Shown here piece by piece: positions 20,526 through 33,386 of a DNA stretch of 64,000 nt. The notes under the pieces were generated by a model. That model was given only the letters and a program-made list of their open reading frames with translations, was not told the DNA's origin and ran no database searches. How positions within the stretch are numbered: the first letter of the stretch is position 1; every line of letters starts with the position of its first letter. This DNA comes from Phoronis australis (Eukaryota > Phoronida > Phoronidae), in NCBI GenBank assembly GCA_002633005.1, contig NMRA01000189.1:266805-330804 (forward strand). The letters run 5' to 3'. A program made the translations under genes and the position numbers.

Positions 20526-23500
20526 ATGGCGGACCAAGAAGAAGTCAAGAAGAACAGCGGGGTACGATTGTAATGCTTTTCATACGTGTCATAACTGATC
20601 GTGATTAGTTGAGAGTGTTTAACACGTCACAAAATGACCGGGAAACTGTTTAGTTCTGTTTTAGTTCAATGTGATCTCCCTCTAATTCCAATGACAATAT
20701 CCCTCTGTCTGTCACACTACTGACACTAGTAGCGGTAGCAGTGTCATTGTCAGTGACTCAGTACCAGTGGCAGTGCTGTTCAAGTCCCGTTTAGTAATCA
20801 AGTGATTCAGGCATTCCCAATTTTATGGCATGGCTATGGCTTGTAAGACAATAACAGCACCGTAGAATCTACTTGATACATTGTTATAGTCTAACTGGGC
20901 CAGCGAAGCTCCATGTTCTGCTACATTGAAAGACGTAGTGGTAAAAGATGGTGTTGCAAACCGTTTTTTGCTGAATAGTAGCCAGTGTCATTATTTAGTG
21001 GAAACTGGTTCCTGGCAATCATTCTGAAGAGAGAGTCATCTTTGCTATGGAATTATGCTGGAATGACTTTTGACACTCGTGTCGTCATTTGGCAGATGAT
21101 AGGAAGTCATGGTATCAAGTGAGTCATCCACATCGCAAATTCCTTAAACTAGAAACACCTGCTGAGCATGAGGGGGAGATCTGTATTAGACCTGCACATG
21201 AGCTGACCTCGACTGCTGGTTGGGACGCGCATTCAAAGCCTTGACTCTGCACCTCCCTGACTGTCCAGCATGAAGTGTTTTTAATGAATCAACAGTTGAT
21301 AATGCAGATAATGTAATCTATACAGCAAATGCGTGACATAATGACTTGACAACGTATGTCGCTTACAGGAGTTTTTATCAAAAACATTCGTTTAAAGAAA
21401 AAAAACAAAATGTAATATTTTCTGTTAAGTGTGACTAACCCAGTTGAGATTAGATATCTTACATCAAATCGCCTTTGTAGAAAATTGTTTTATGACAATC
21501 TTGATTTGCAACAGGTGGAAGAAAAATCTCCAACTAATGAGGAGAAGTCTGAGGAAGGCGGTGAAATTGAACAGGACAACAAAGCAAAGGGAAAGGGCAC
21601 AGAAGAAAAGCCAAGGTTTGTGATTAATTGTACATCGAATTTGCTGGGCAACATAAAATAAAGTGCTATCAAGGAGCATTTGAGATTGATTTTGTAGCAC
21701 TAATGCCCTAGATTTGACTTTATTCTTGACATTATGTCTAAAACAGTTAAATTGCAGGGTCAAAATGTGATGTATCTTGAAGTATATTTAACATGATTGA
21801 ACATTTCCATCTTTTCATGTCTGTTTAAAAAAGACTTTAATTTCCTTTTTGAAGATACAATAGTAGAGATATTCTGCACCTGAAGTATTATGATAAAGTC
21901 TCACTGCCCTTGATGTATTATAGAGTGCACCACTTTACCTGCAGCAGTCTACCTCGTCATTAAATACGTTAGAGATCCTCAAAACATATTTCACCATTTT
22001 CATAGGCTACGACTGACTCCAGAAGAGCAGGATATTGCCTATGAACTGAAAGCACAGGTTTTTCGCAACATTGAGGCTCAAAACCAGAAGATCAAGACAG
22101 AACTGGCTCTACACATAAAGCAACAGGAGTTAAAAGAAGCGAGAAAAACCAACCGTAGTCTGCAACAAGAGGCTTCTTTGTCCCGAACTAATGCATTGAA
22201 GTTAATGCATATGTTTGAAAGGAAAGCAAAAGAAGGTAAGTGCCACTGAATGTCGAGCATTCCTATTTGACACGGAGAGAACCCTACATTGCCACTCTCA
22301 CCGGACCAGTTTGTGCAACTCGACATGTTAACCTTAAAATCTGATGCTATCTTCAAGGAAACTGCCCAGCTTCAGTTGGCTAAATTAAATTGATGTATCA
22401 ATGACTAAAACTGGTAATTTTTGAAACTGGCTTTTGAATTTGAATATTTCTCCTAAAAAGTTGCTGGGGTCATTTTCACCCTCAAATGAAATTAGCCAAA
22501 ATGGATGTATTTGAAGTGGTACCTGTTGATGAGCCTGCTAGTCGTCTGGAGAAAATACTGTGGGAACGCTTAATAATGGACCAGACCTATTCTTGAGCCA
22601 ACATGACACAAAGGTTTATTTTCAGCCAATGAAAAGTTACGAGAGATGCAGAAGGAATTAGAGAAATCTCAGGTTATAGCCAATAAGTACAAGGAATTGT
22701 ATGACCAAGAAGTGAGCACCAAGACAGGGGCACCTGCTCCTAAATCTACACATGACAGCGTCACAGCAGTGAGGGCAAGTGAGGTGGCTAAAAGGAATGA
22801 GGTGAGTTTGTTCAGTTGAAGGTCACACTAAGTACCCTTTTTCGAGTGCTACATCCATTGCTAAGAAACGAACATCCATGAGAGGTCTACTGCACAGTGT
22901 GAATAGTGAGGTGGTGCCGAGGATCTTTGCAGGAGTGTTGGTGCATTTCTCAGTTAGTGAACAATCTGGCCAAATGTACCAATGCTTGTAAATTGCAATA
23001 TTGATCAGATCTGCAACACGAGTGAACACTTGGTGTTGGAAGCTAATTGTCAGATTTGTTACGAGCATATAAATCAGTTAAGAATCATCTCAATTTGCAT
23101 TTTGTCATGTAATTTGATGTATACAGTTCAGTGGGACTCAGGTCATTATTGTTTGTCTAGGTATTTTGAGCTGATGTGGAAGGCATGATTTGTGTTGCTT
23201 ACTTACTCCAGAACAAAGCCAAAGGAATTGGATGATAACTTTTTGATTTCTTTATTCATATGCATTATATAAACAACATAGCCTCAAGTAGAATAATTTT
23301 GTGTATGGCAACTGACTGTACGGGTGAGTATTCTGAACCACTTAGGGGTCCAGGCTGATTTTTTTCATGGTGGGTTACACATGACAATTGCAGTTATCCT
23401 CAGATCTCAGATTTACACTCTGATGAGCATCCATGGTTGTTATATGGAGGGGTAAAAAATGTTCAAAGTAAGATGAAATAAGAATAGCACAAAAATAGCA

Positions 23501-25695
23501 CCTGAGTTCATGAACTTTGACCTGAGGAATCGGGAAATATGTCAGCTCAGTTGCCTTATTTACAGCAACCCGTTTTTTGTAACAGTCTGAGAAATAAATG
23601 AAAACGTTCAACTCTTACCGTTGTGTGAATCCCCCAGGGTAACATTCATATTACCTAAATGTCATTCAATGTGCCTTCAAACTAGTTAAAGCATGCTCTA
23701 AATCTAACTTCCTTAAAAGGTTCGCTGAGTGACATTTTGACCTGGCCCAAGTGCTTATATTATTTTCATGCATTTGCTGACTTCCACTGACCAGAAAATT
23801 TCTTAAATCTTGCTTCTATCCAATGCTGAAAGAATTGTGTAATTAATGTTAATATGCCGTATTTACTGTTGCTGCTGCTTCCGTTCATATTACACCTGAA
23901 ATAAAAACATAATCTGAGGTTACATATAACAGCTGTTCAGACATGCATGCCATTAGTTTTACGTTGGATCACTTTTATTTCCAGATTCTGGTTACTGAAA
24001 ATGAGAATTTAAAGCTAGAAATACAGAGATTAAAGTCGGATAATACTGATCTTGTCAAAAAAGTCAAACATGCAGAGCAGAAATCTCATAATAGCGAGGT
24101 AAGATTGCTGTCATTGTTCTATTACTGACACACCAACCAAACATCCTGGTTTCAAAATTACATAATGCTTTATTTCTTAAAACCAGCTACTTCAATAATT
24201 TCAAATCCATGGATCTTATTTTGTGTGCTGTAGTTTGCTGTTGGTCTATGTGCACTTGGTCCTAGTGTTGCCAAGATGCTTGCCTAAATGGTATAGACAC
24301 TAAGACATGCAACATGTACCTCAAATGCTTGTGCTATTGCAAGCCACAGCTGCTTATACAGCTAGTGCTGACAGAGTCAGAGTATAGAATTCAATTATTG
24401 ACATATTTTATTTACTACGATTCCCTTATAATCTTTAATTTGTAAGAAAATCAAAGTGTCTACTATTGTCAAAGTATTTCTTTGCTGAGTGATGAATCCA
24501 GAAAAGTGCTGCATGGTTGTTTCTTTTATAGATTTTGATCAAAGGACTTCTCTGGTATTTAATATCCGATTATTTACTGACTGCATTTATGTTCACTAAG
24601 TCCTCATTGTTGTATTTCTCTTAGGCGGCTCTGTCTGTTAGTGACTCTGCCAGGAAAGATTTACAAAAGAGATTAGAAAAAGAAAAGGAACGGGTGAGTC
24701 ATCATAGAATAGAGCTGTTTTCCAAAGGTCTTATCAACTTAGCCTTATTTTGGCAATAGTCACCTAGAGGGGTCTCTTGGCCTTTAGAGCCAGTTTAATG
24801 CCTGTTATTCTGTTGGGAACATTTGTTCTTGGCATGCGGTACCACCATAAGCAACTATTGCCTTTAGGTTGGTGATTAAAACAAGAGATGTATCTATCTG
24901 CACCCATTATGCATACCGCATTCTATCTTGTCTGTCACAGCCATTCAGTAATATTTTGCAGTGCCTCCTTGTAGTCAAACCATTGTTAAGATGGCCAGTG
25001 CAAGTGGTTTTTATTCAGTTTCTTTCTGGGTTGTTGTCATAACTTTGACAAAGTTAGACAATGAGGTCAACAGTAATGTTGTAATCAAGTCGGTTTACTT
25101 AATCTTCCAGTACCAGCTCTTGAACAAAAGCATTACTAAACAAACCTCTGATTGGATTCATACCAAGAAACAACTACAAAATTTAGAGGAAGAGCTTCGA
25201 TGGACTCAGGTAAGAAGTAGAATTGTTTGTATTAAGTCACTGTAAACACAGTGAAGACAAAATTGAAAAAAAATAGCATGACTTCTCTCAACATCTGTCT
25301 ACAACTTGTTTTGCAATTGAAGCATAATCAATATTTTTGAACGCCATTACAAGTTTGCATTTAGAATAAAAGATGGAAAAAACGAGACAGTGAACAGCTC
25401 TGTGTGGACCCGAGCCCAAATTTGTTTAATAAAGTTGACAATGTGGTGTGATCTGTTATAGGCTAGACCAGGAAATTCTGTGCATGTTAAAATTGTCAAC
25501 AGTTGTTAAGATTGCAATTCTAAAGTTGGTAATACATGTGCTCCATGGTATGCAGTGTAATGTTTATTTTTTTAGGTTGGTCCTGTGTCTACTAATGCCC
25601 ATGCTGCTGAACAGAGATTTCACTCACAGCCTGTCACTAGAAATGTCTATCTTCCACGTAAAATGTTGCCAGCTGAACAATGGGCTGGGAAATAG
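20526..25695 (+). CDS. coiled-coil protein, eight exons, 314 aa, family not recognised
   Basis: Exons 20526-20561, 21515-21615, 22006-22235, 22626-22801, 23985-24098, 24625-24693, 25111-25209 and 25576-25695 (TAG). All introns are GT/AG and phases agree (0,2,1,0,0,0,0). The first ATG, MADQEEVKKNSG, has a good context (catcATGG). Residues 1-46 are acidic and low-complexity; 50-160 and about 182-275 are long, charged heptad-rich helices with almost no Pro or Gly, split by a TKTGAPAPKSTHD linker near 155-167. The end reads EELRWTQ, then a non-helical tail closing YLPRKMLPAEQWAGK. No enzyme motif, signal peptide or membrane span is seen, so it is probably a cytosolic structural or adaptor protein, possibly centrosomal or ciliary given the X-box-like site before the ATG. 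I do not recognise the orthologue. Exon structure is solid, function is not. Confidence 0.88.
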
Positions 25696-27530
25696 GACAA
25701 GGCTGAAGGGTCCGGACTTTAATCCGCCGAATTAAAATTGCTGACATTTAGTAATGTCTGCATTCACGGTTAGCCCTTCTAAGACTGCAGAAGCAATTCA
25801 GTGTCTTCTCATTGGCAATGTGTTTGGACTTTATAGTTTAGCTTTCACCTCAAGGGGCGTACGCTCTTTCCCAGTGGTATACGGAGTAGCACCGTCAATG
25901 GGCGATGAATCTGGCTTTTCATTGGTTAAAAGGACGAAGTCACATTCAGATATTCTGATGGTGTTGCCTTTCTGACTTGATGTGGCTGCAACAACACAAC
26001 AACACGCTACATTGGCACAAGTTTTTGCTCTTGGATTCACTTTGATTCTCTATACTTTTCCTGGTTTATTACAAGATCATTTGTTAATGGCAGATATACA
26101 GACGAGGGCATACTTGTTGATGACTATATACGCACCAAAGTCTGGTGCCAGTGCACCATCTTTCTATGTTACCACTCCTTCATAGGTGACCTCTTGCAAG
26201 AGTAGAGTTAATGGAACATTTACTAGTAGCCACTGAGTTGTTTCTCTACCCTGTTTTATGAGGACCGAAGTTGTATCAGTTTTGTTGTAACCTACATGAT
26301 TGCTTTCATAAAGCATTGTATTCAGCTGGATATGCCAAAGATATTACGAAACATTTAAATCACTGAACAATTATGCTGGTTTCAGTGTGTAAGTTTTTAT
26401 ACAAAAAGGTTTCAATAATGAATGTGAGGCATTTTGTCGAACATATCACACCACGTATGTATATAGTTATTGGAATTGAATATAAATTTACACTTTGTAC
26501 CTGTTTTCAATGCTACATAGGAAAAATGATCTAACAAATTACCTATGAAAGATTCTTTCTCTTGTGCCAAAACAAACTGTGCTGAGGATAACTAACTGGA
26601 CGGCATGAATTTCAGTCAGTATTAAGATTCTGCACAGATTTGTAAATATCTCACTCTTTTGCACATTGCACATAATTATTAAATTTTAAATGCAATGTTC
26701 GTAAAGGTGTCTCATTACTATGTTTGTAAAGGTGTCAGGTTGTGAACCTGCACTCTTTGTGTAAGTGCAGTTGAGTCCTGAAAGGTTGTATGATAAAAAG
26801 ACGCAGATTTTACACTGGAAGTGATCTAAGCCTTGTTTTTTGTCAATAACATGTTCTTTATCTACTCTAGTGTAAGCACTTTTTTCCTTTTGATTTCCTC
26901 ATCATGTGATGTTTTAGATTGTGTTTGCTGTCAACTCTTGAAAAATGCAGGGTGCATTTTGTAACTGTTACACGTATCCTTCCAACAGCTGGGTGATTCT
27001 TTGATTAACACTCTGTTCTGTAGCACCCCCAGGTGTCATAATGCTTACCTGTGGTGTACCGTTTACAATGTATGTCAGTTTGTTACCTCCATCTCCAAAA
27101 CTCTGATAAACTTCATTATTTATTTTGAAGAAAAGTTAAAGATATGTGGTGAGGGATGACATTAAATTAGTGGTGTTGCTTTTCAATAATTAATGAAAAG
27201 TACAAAGGTATAAGAAGTTATTAAGTAGTCTTTTTTGTTTATATTGCAGGTCATATTCTATGCTGTCTTGTTTTTCTACAAATCTGGAATAAAATTTGAG
27301 ATGAAAATCAACATTGTTTTACTTCACAATGTACCTAAGAATTTTGTCGTTTGTAAAGATATCGTTACTCAGTCTTGCAGATTTCCTCAATGAGAACTGA
27401 AGTAGGACCTATGGAGTAAAGACATGAGAGTTGTGCAAATTGACCTTCAACTGACCCCTACTTTAGTCAGGTAAATTACTACACACGTTGTTCTTCATTA
27501 AAAAGGCATCCGAATGAAGGCAACTTCTGG
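25696..27530 (+). other. 3' flank of the coiled-coil gene with a candidate poly(A) signal
   Basis: No further exon or repeat is recognised. AATAAA at 27288-27293, about 1.6 kb after the stop codon, could end a long 3' untranslated region. Short open frames here look random. Confidence 0.35.
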
Positions 27531-27540
27531 AATATGTGTG

Positions 27541-27741
27541 TATGGGAAGTCTCGAATCTCTGACAAAGTGGACCTTTTGCTAACAAAAAAGCGGGAGGAC
27601 TAAAAAAAGAAAGAACGGGGGTACCATCTTCATGTCTGTGAACTGTGCGTCTGCGCCTTTTTAGTGGATTTTGTCTTGTTTTCTCGGACTTTTTTGTTTC
27701 TCTGAGGCGGACCTTTTTAGCCACTTCGAGCCCCCCCAGTA
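27541..27741 (-). mobile_element. AAAAAGGTCCG-type dispersed element, copy A
   Basis: Read on the minus strand it shows, in order, CTAAAAAGGTCCGCCTC, GAGAAACAAAAAAGTCCGAG, CCACTAAAAAGGCGCAGACG, AGTCCTCCCGC, GTTAGCAAAAGGTCC and GAGATTCGAG. The same series recurs at 29632-29850, 44757-44981 and 59741-59983. Copies begin at a G run after CCAG and end near GCGCGCATGG, about 200-240 bases. No terminal inverted repeat or coding frame is clear, so the class is unknown. Confidence 0.75.
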
Positions 27742-28249
27742 TGTATGGTCCATTCCTAAGTCAGAATGGTAGGTTTGTCTTCTTAGTACTCCAGTGACGT
27801 CAGTGCTTAGGGTCTGATCGCGCATGGTGATTGCACGCAATTGACGTGAACATCAGCATTTTACTCAGCAACACCATATGATAATGCTTTGCTATTGCAA
27901 AGCGGCTGATACGGGCCTCGGTGAACGTCGCCGGTTACCAAGGCTGATATGCCAACTGAACAGACGTCCGATCTGCTTTGCCTGGGTCAAAAAATTTGAA
28001 TGACAATTGAACAACATAAAAGTGTGCTACCATACGATGGATTTCAGTAATATGGCCAACATATTTTCATTGGTATACTTTCACACTATGTTTTCTAGAA
28101 CTAATAATGGTCCGCAAGAAACACCGTTACGGACCCGAAAAAGCGGCAAAACAGAAAAAAATGATCCTATGTTTCAAAACTGGAATTAACTAGTTTGTTT
28201 TGCTATGTTAATAAAACATTTTGCAAATTTGTCCATTTTGTCACAGAAG

Positions 28250-29222
28250 TCATAGGCGGATTTAGGGGGGGTAGGGCCCCTCCCCTTGGCTACCGCAAAA
28301 AATAAAACAGCAAGAGCGTAGGGCAATCATTGAGTTTATTAATTAACCGCGGTAATTAAAATTATACTGATGAAACAAGATTTAAATGTGTGCAGTTTTA
28401 GTGTTTGGGGGAGAGTGGGGGGGGGGGGTTCAGATCCAACTTCAAGCGTCAAATTCGGAACACGGCGCATTCGTAACGGAACTATGGCTAAGTGTAGGCT
28501 CTCCCGCGATATCCCAGGCGACCGGCAGTGGCGCTGCGCACTACGACTCCGTTTCCGTCGTCTGCTCCACTGTGCAATGAAGAAAATTTACTTCATTTTT
28601 TAAAGAAAATGGAACCTGAGTGACGATGAAAAAACAGAAGCTGCTGGCAAGATGTGAATTTTAATCGAAGCCTTAGTGAATCACTCAGAAACTCATAATT
28701 CTCTCTTTGTCAAACCTTAACTTAAGACGATTTCCAAAGCAATCCAGTCATTATTGCCAAACACGAAAAACAGATTTAGTCTTTTGGGCATTTGAAGACT
28801 ATTTTAAATACAACAAATTTAAGTATTACAAAAAGAAGCAGGTTTCGCGCGCAAACGCTGTGGACCATAAACAAGTAGGTCTCTTAACATAAAACTAGTA
28901 GTTTTAAAATCGTGGTGGCTTAGTGGTAATGCACGTGCGCTCTCTCCGCCAAGTCGTGAGTTCGAGTCTGTGGTACTGGTGGTTTTTCCTGTTTGACACG
29001 TTCTCCGTTTTTTTTTTTTTTTTTTTAATTTGCCTTTTTTCTTGGATAATACTTCAGGAATCAAGGAAAATGCTTGATTTTTAGAGGAAAAAACAGAAAA
29101 ATTTCCCCCTATTCGGTGCTGTGCGCATCTACAATCGTGGTTCGCGCAAATGCTTACAGCCGGACAAAATAGACAAAATGTTGGCCCCCCCCCTTGTGAT
29201 ATCCTAGATCCACCACTGGAAG
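28250..29222 (-). mobile_element. hAT-like element, long form (973 bp)
   Basis: The left end (ATAGGCGGATTTAGG...CCTTGGCTACCGCAAAAAA) and right end (...TAGATCCACCACTGG) are inverted relative to each other and match the ends of the short element at 7114-7390 in reverse orientation. No transposase frame is present. A tRNA-like segment with a long T run lies inside (28911-29026). Confidence 0.65.
28911..29026 (+). ncRNA. tRNA-derived SINE head with pol III terminator
   Basis: TGGCTTAGTGG (28916-28926) matches the tRNA A box and GAGTTCGAGTC (28958-28968) the B box, with tRNA-like spacing of 42 bases. Nineteen T follow at 29008-29026. The 5' and 3' strands do not form a convincing acceptor stem, so this is a tRNA-derived SINE or decayed tRNA copy and not a working tRNA gene. 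It is nested in the hAT-like element. Confidence 0.6.
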
Positions 29223-29631
29223 TTGTTGTGGTAAGAACATTGCAAGCTTTAGTACACTGAAAAGATCAAAGTCTTCTAAGGGGATTAAATCTATTGCAAG
29301 CGTCCCTAAACGGAACATGTACAATGGTTTAAAATAAATTTGTTGAAAATGATGAAACTGTGTGTACATATTTTCATTATAGTAAAAATCAAGGGTGTGC
29401 GGAATTCAAAATCAACAGCGTAATATACACGTACACACGTTATCAAGTCAAATCAGTAACGACCATTACAGAGCAAATTTAAACGTTTGATCCAAAACTA
29501 CTAAGTCACGATAATCACTGATGTGAAAACAACCGCAAGCAGCACACTACGTTTAAGTTTTAATATATTCGCTGATTCCTGCATTGCTTGTAACTGACCG
29601 ATATCAACAGAACTGACAAGCTTAGGATTCA

Positions 29632-29850
29632 TGCGCTTACCCAGGGGGGGGCTCGGCATTTGGCGAAGTGAGCAAAAAGGTCTGCCCCAGAGAAACAAAA
29701 AGTCCGAGAAAACGAGACAAAAATCCACTAAAAACGCACGAATGCACAATGTTTTTTTATTCCACCCGTTTTTGTTAGTAAAAGACTCGCATTGTCAAAA
29801 ATTCGAGCCCGGCTATATTTTACGCTGCCGGGGTGCATGCGCGCATGGGA
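29632..29850 (+). mobile_element. AAAAAGGTCCG-type dispersed element, copy B
   Basis: Carries CAGGGGGGGGCTCGG, AAAAAGGTCTGCC, AGAGAAACAAAAAGTCCGAG, CCACTAAAAACGCACG, TTTTTGTTAGTAAAAG and ends near GCATGCGCGCATGG, in the same order as the copies at 27541, 44757 and 59741. Between 29850 and 30518 no gene is seen. Confidence 0.75.
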
Positions 29851-30518
29851 TTTCCTCGAAAGTCTCATTTGCTTCGTTCAGAACGTTCGTCAATACTAAC
29901 AGTAAACTCCTGTGCTCCCCAAAGTTTCAAGGAGTGCAACATACCCATGCACTCAGTGAGGAGGAATTTTTCGGATTATATGCGTTAGTGCAGATTTGGT
30001 GCTTGTTAAATGACATTTTAGGTTTCCTGGAATTCCAACCAGCGCGAACCTGCTAAGCTTTGGAACTTACAAACATTGTTCCTTACTAATTCAGGAACAA
30101 ATTAAGCACTTTACTACACTAGGTCAAATGGAAACTATTTGTAGCAGGTCAAGGAGCTCTGACATCAAGGGGAAAATAAGTTATACTTTTTGGTAAATTG
30201 ACCTCACAGCATTGACTTATTTAAAGACTTCTGTTACTAATTTTCGACGCAGTTTTAGTCAATTTGGCGAATTTTACACATTTTAACGCGGGTCAAATCT
30301 CAAATAAAACAAACATTTAATGGATAGTGACGGGGAGAGCAAATTTAATTATGAATTGACCAGCCCAGTCCTTAGAGAGGGCTAGCGCAGATAACGAGCT
30401 ACTCAGCCTCGAGTGCAAATTTGTTCCGCTCACAGCTCACCGCCTGCGGGAAAGTGAACCGTGAAAATTTTGTTCCGCGCGGCGGTGAGACGAAAGTCTC
30501 CGCAGTTGTCTTTTTTTA

Positions 30519-30685
30519 CCTGGCGTGCATTCAGTAGCGCTAGGACCTAAGCTACAACCTAGCTAAAATTTAGCCAAAATCACGTGTTCTTAGTTGTAAT
30601 ACACGGCAATATCTCACGAAATCTCGCGAAATCTTGCTTTTTAGCCATGGCGAGGTCCTAGCGTTACCGCTGAACGGGAGGTCAG
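30519..30685 (+). mobile_element. GTTCAGTAACGCTAGG-family MITE, copy 1
   Basis: Starts TGGCGTGCATTCAGTAGCGC and ends GCGTTACCGCTGAACGGG, imperfect inverted repeats. The interior has ACCTAGCTAAAA, CACGTGTTCT, ACACGGCAATATCTCACG and ATCTCGCGAAATCTTGCTTT in the order seen in the well-preserved copy at 61671-61829. Confidence 0.8.
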
Positions 30686-31156
30686 TGAGGCTGGTGCTCG
30701 CAAATCTCCTCTACATGAGAGATGTGATCTACGTAAGTGGTTAGCCGACTACCTTCGGTAGACAATGAAATGTAATCATTGCATCACCTGTCAACAACAC
30801 AATCCGTCTGTATGGTTGATTGTAATCGTGTGGACTACACGTACATTTACGCGGTTTACATACTGGCAACGTACCAGCTCAGTGACCAGTTTGCTCGTCA
30901 ACTCGCATCGAGCTCTGTGAGCTATACAGTAAAATTCACTTGAAGACGCCACAGTTAGGTCGCAGTTGGCCCTTTAAAAAATAAACGTATGAAGTCTCAA
31001 ACTGACGTTTTATTTCACGTGCCCAGGTCATTAGGCGAGACCGTAATCACAAGGTGACACAAATATTAAAAGAACATAGTTGAATTCATTGACATGGTTG
31101 GCGTTCATTTTCAAAATCAATTCATGACATACTTTACGCCAATCTCGTATCGCAAA

Positions 31157-31489
31157 TTAGTTTAGCAAAATTTTGAAAAGGCAGTATAAAGAAAGGCGTA
31201 AAGAACCCAGGCATGGAGTATTCACCGAAAACAGTTTAAAATTGATATAACTGCCTTTATAGAGACGGAATCTAACTAACAACCAACGATCTGCTGGTGG
31301 ATCTAAGGCTCTCGATAATTGATAAAACATTTCAAGTATATGTAAATAGTCATCGTTTAAAGTTACAGCAAGTGGCTGGCAAACAACGTCAGGAGTTAGC
31401 TCCAGTTGAGTTAAAAAATAATCGATAGTAATCTCCAAAATGCGTTCCTCGTCAGTGTGTTCCCTTTTAAGATAAGACCAAGCGTACAT
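31157..31489 (-). CDS. hypothetical 110-aa open frame or exon
   Basis: Begins MYAWSYLKREHTDEERIL and continues with a soluble, acidic, helix-like sequence (LTQLELTPDVVCQPL, LHILEMFYQLSRALDPPADR) before a hydrophobic tail. The composition looks more protein-like than most frames here. A possible acceptor (GTCTAAG) lies just before the ATG, and a possible donor (TTTTCG/GTGAAT) would remove the tail after KLFS. I recognise no family, see no neighbouring exon, and two MITEs lie within 1 kb, so chance or a transposon origin is possible. Confidence 0.25.
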   Translation of the reverse strand: MYAWSYLKREHTDEERILEITIDYFLTQLELTPDVVCQPLAVTLNDDYLHILEMFYQLSRALDPPADRWLLVRFRLYKGSYINFKLFSVNTPCLGSLRLSLYCLFKILLN

Positions 31490-32200
31490 TCCTTAGACGC
31501 GAGGGCTTCTCGAAGACTCATGATCACGGAAAACTTCGCGAGATATCGCCACCAAAAGGAAAGGTTTGTTGATATCCGGTTCCGGTTATAGGTTTTGATT
31601 CCCACTTGCAGAGTTAGTAGCTTGAAAAATTATGCCAAGCTGATCAAATTCCATGAATAAGATGAGTAAATGCAACACAAATTTAACTTTCTGCGGTATA
31701 AATTAGCGCGCACCGCCGTACTCCGGAGTTAAATTCAAGGACAGCTTACTTAGACATTGTCTTCGACTTTTTTGTTACAGCGCATTCGCCAATGCCGAAA
31801 GGACGATTTTAGTAGCATCATTCACAGGTTTTGTGACATTGGTTTCAACACTGTCAACTGGTTGTGCAATTAGCAGACTTATACCTCCCGTCATCGTTGA
31901 GGGTAATAGAAATTATTGATTCTCGTGGCGGAAAATTTCGTTTAGATCACACTGGCTACCCCGAGGAGGATGAGTTAAGGGTACGTGAAAAAATCTGACA
32001 GTCTTCCTTCCTTCAACAATTTCTCTCTGAAGAAAACTTAGAGTTGTCGATACAAAGAAGGATCTAGTATTTTCTGTCTTTAATGCCACTTTAAAAGTTT
32101 TAAAGCTGCAGAGCAACTCGTTCGGTTGCGGCCTAGTTTGCTCTCCAAGCTCACAAGAACACGTTTCTCCTTAAAATGGATAACTTATTTACACATGTAA

Positions 32201-32359
32201 GCTGGCGTGCGTTCAGTAGACGCTAGGACCTACGCTAAGGCCTAGCTAAAACCTAGTCAAAGTCACGTGTTCTCATTTACAATACACGGCAATGTCTCAC
32301 GTAATCTCGCGAAGTCTTGCTTTTTAGCGAGGTCCTAGCCTTACTGAACGGGAGGCAGG
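32201..32359 (+). mobile_element. GTTCAGTAACGCTAGG-family MITE, copy 2
   Basis: About 159 bases from GCTGGCGTGCGTTCAGTAGA to CTTACTGAACGGGAGGCAGG. Termini are inverted and the interior (CACGTGTTCTCATTTAC, ACGTAATCTCGCGAAGTC) matches copies at 30519, 43557 and 61671 in the same orientation. Confidence 0.9.
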
Positions 32360-33386
32360 TCAACCTTTGACCCTTTTCTTGTAATGTATTTGATTGGTTA
32401 ATATCTGTTCATCATGGTGTCTGCTTAAACACTTCAAACATTTCAGTACTGCGTTGTAAGCTGAGACAGCAGGAGCAGGAGCTCAATCCACCTTTTCGAA
32501 AATCAGTCGAGAATCGATCCCGGTTTCTTTAGGTTGAGGTGCGTTACATGTACGTCTCTGTACTCGAAATTCTTGCCTTTTCATGGGATGCAGTTTTTGC
32601 GTCAAGTTTGGTTTTAAATGACTGTAAAATTTAAAACACTCAAGAAACACAAGCCTTCATCAACACATCGCAGTTGCCTCCATGACGTTCCTTTATCATT
32701 TAAGATGAATTTGGCCTCTTTATTCCTTTAGGCACTAATCAAAGACCTACTGAGAACGGCGCTGTCAAATTGCAGGTCAAAACTTAAAACATGAAAATTT
32801 CTTAAAAATGAATATCTGTGATTTTTGGGCTAAAAGACATTAAAGGAAAGCTTTTGTACTAACAGGACAAAGAAACCAAAGTTTCTTTTGAAAAATTGAT
32901 GATTTTTGAAATCACGACAAGCTTCGTGAAACTCGCGATTTTTAAAAAATGTTGTCAGGTATTAAGGGAAGTCCAGGCATTATTTTGATGACATACATGT
33001 ATCATAATTTCGGGATCAATGAGGCTTTTGAAAATATAGTACAATGAGGCTTTTGAAAATATAGTATTTCGTGGGTTTATCTAGGAAATGTATATAATCC
33101 TTGATAATGAAGGTGGCCAGTTAACTGATTCATAGATGGCCATTTCCTGACAGAGTTATAGGTAACATGCAATTTATTTTACCTCACAGCCTGCACCCAG
33201 TAGGTGCAGAACGATACTTTGTCGTTGAGCTAATCGTGATGCCAGAATGAAGCTAATTTAGTATCATTAACCCGATGTTTGTTTTCCGATGTACCTACAT
33301 ACAGATTTATTATCAATACACACCACTGAATTACAATGAATGATGTGCTATTAGGACCGTTGTCCATTGTGCTGACAAATTCCTGA

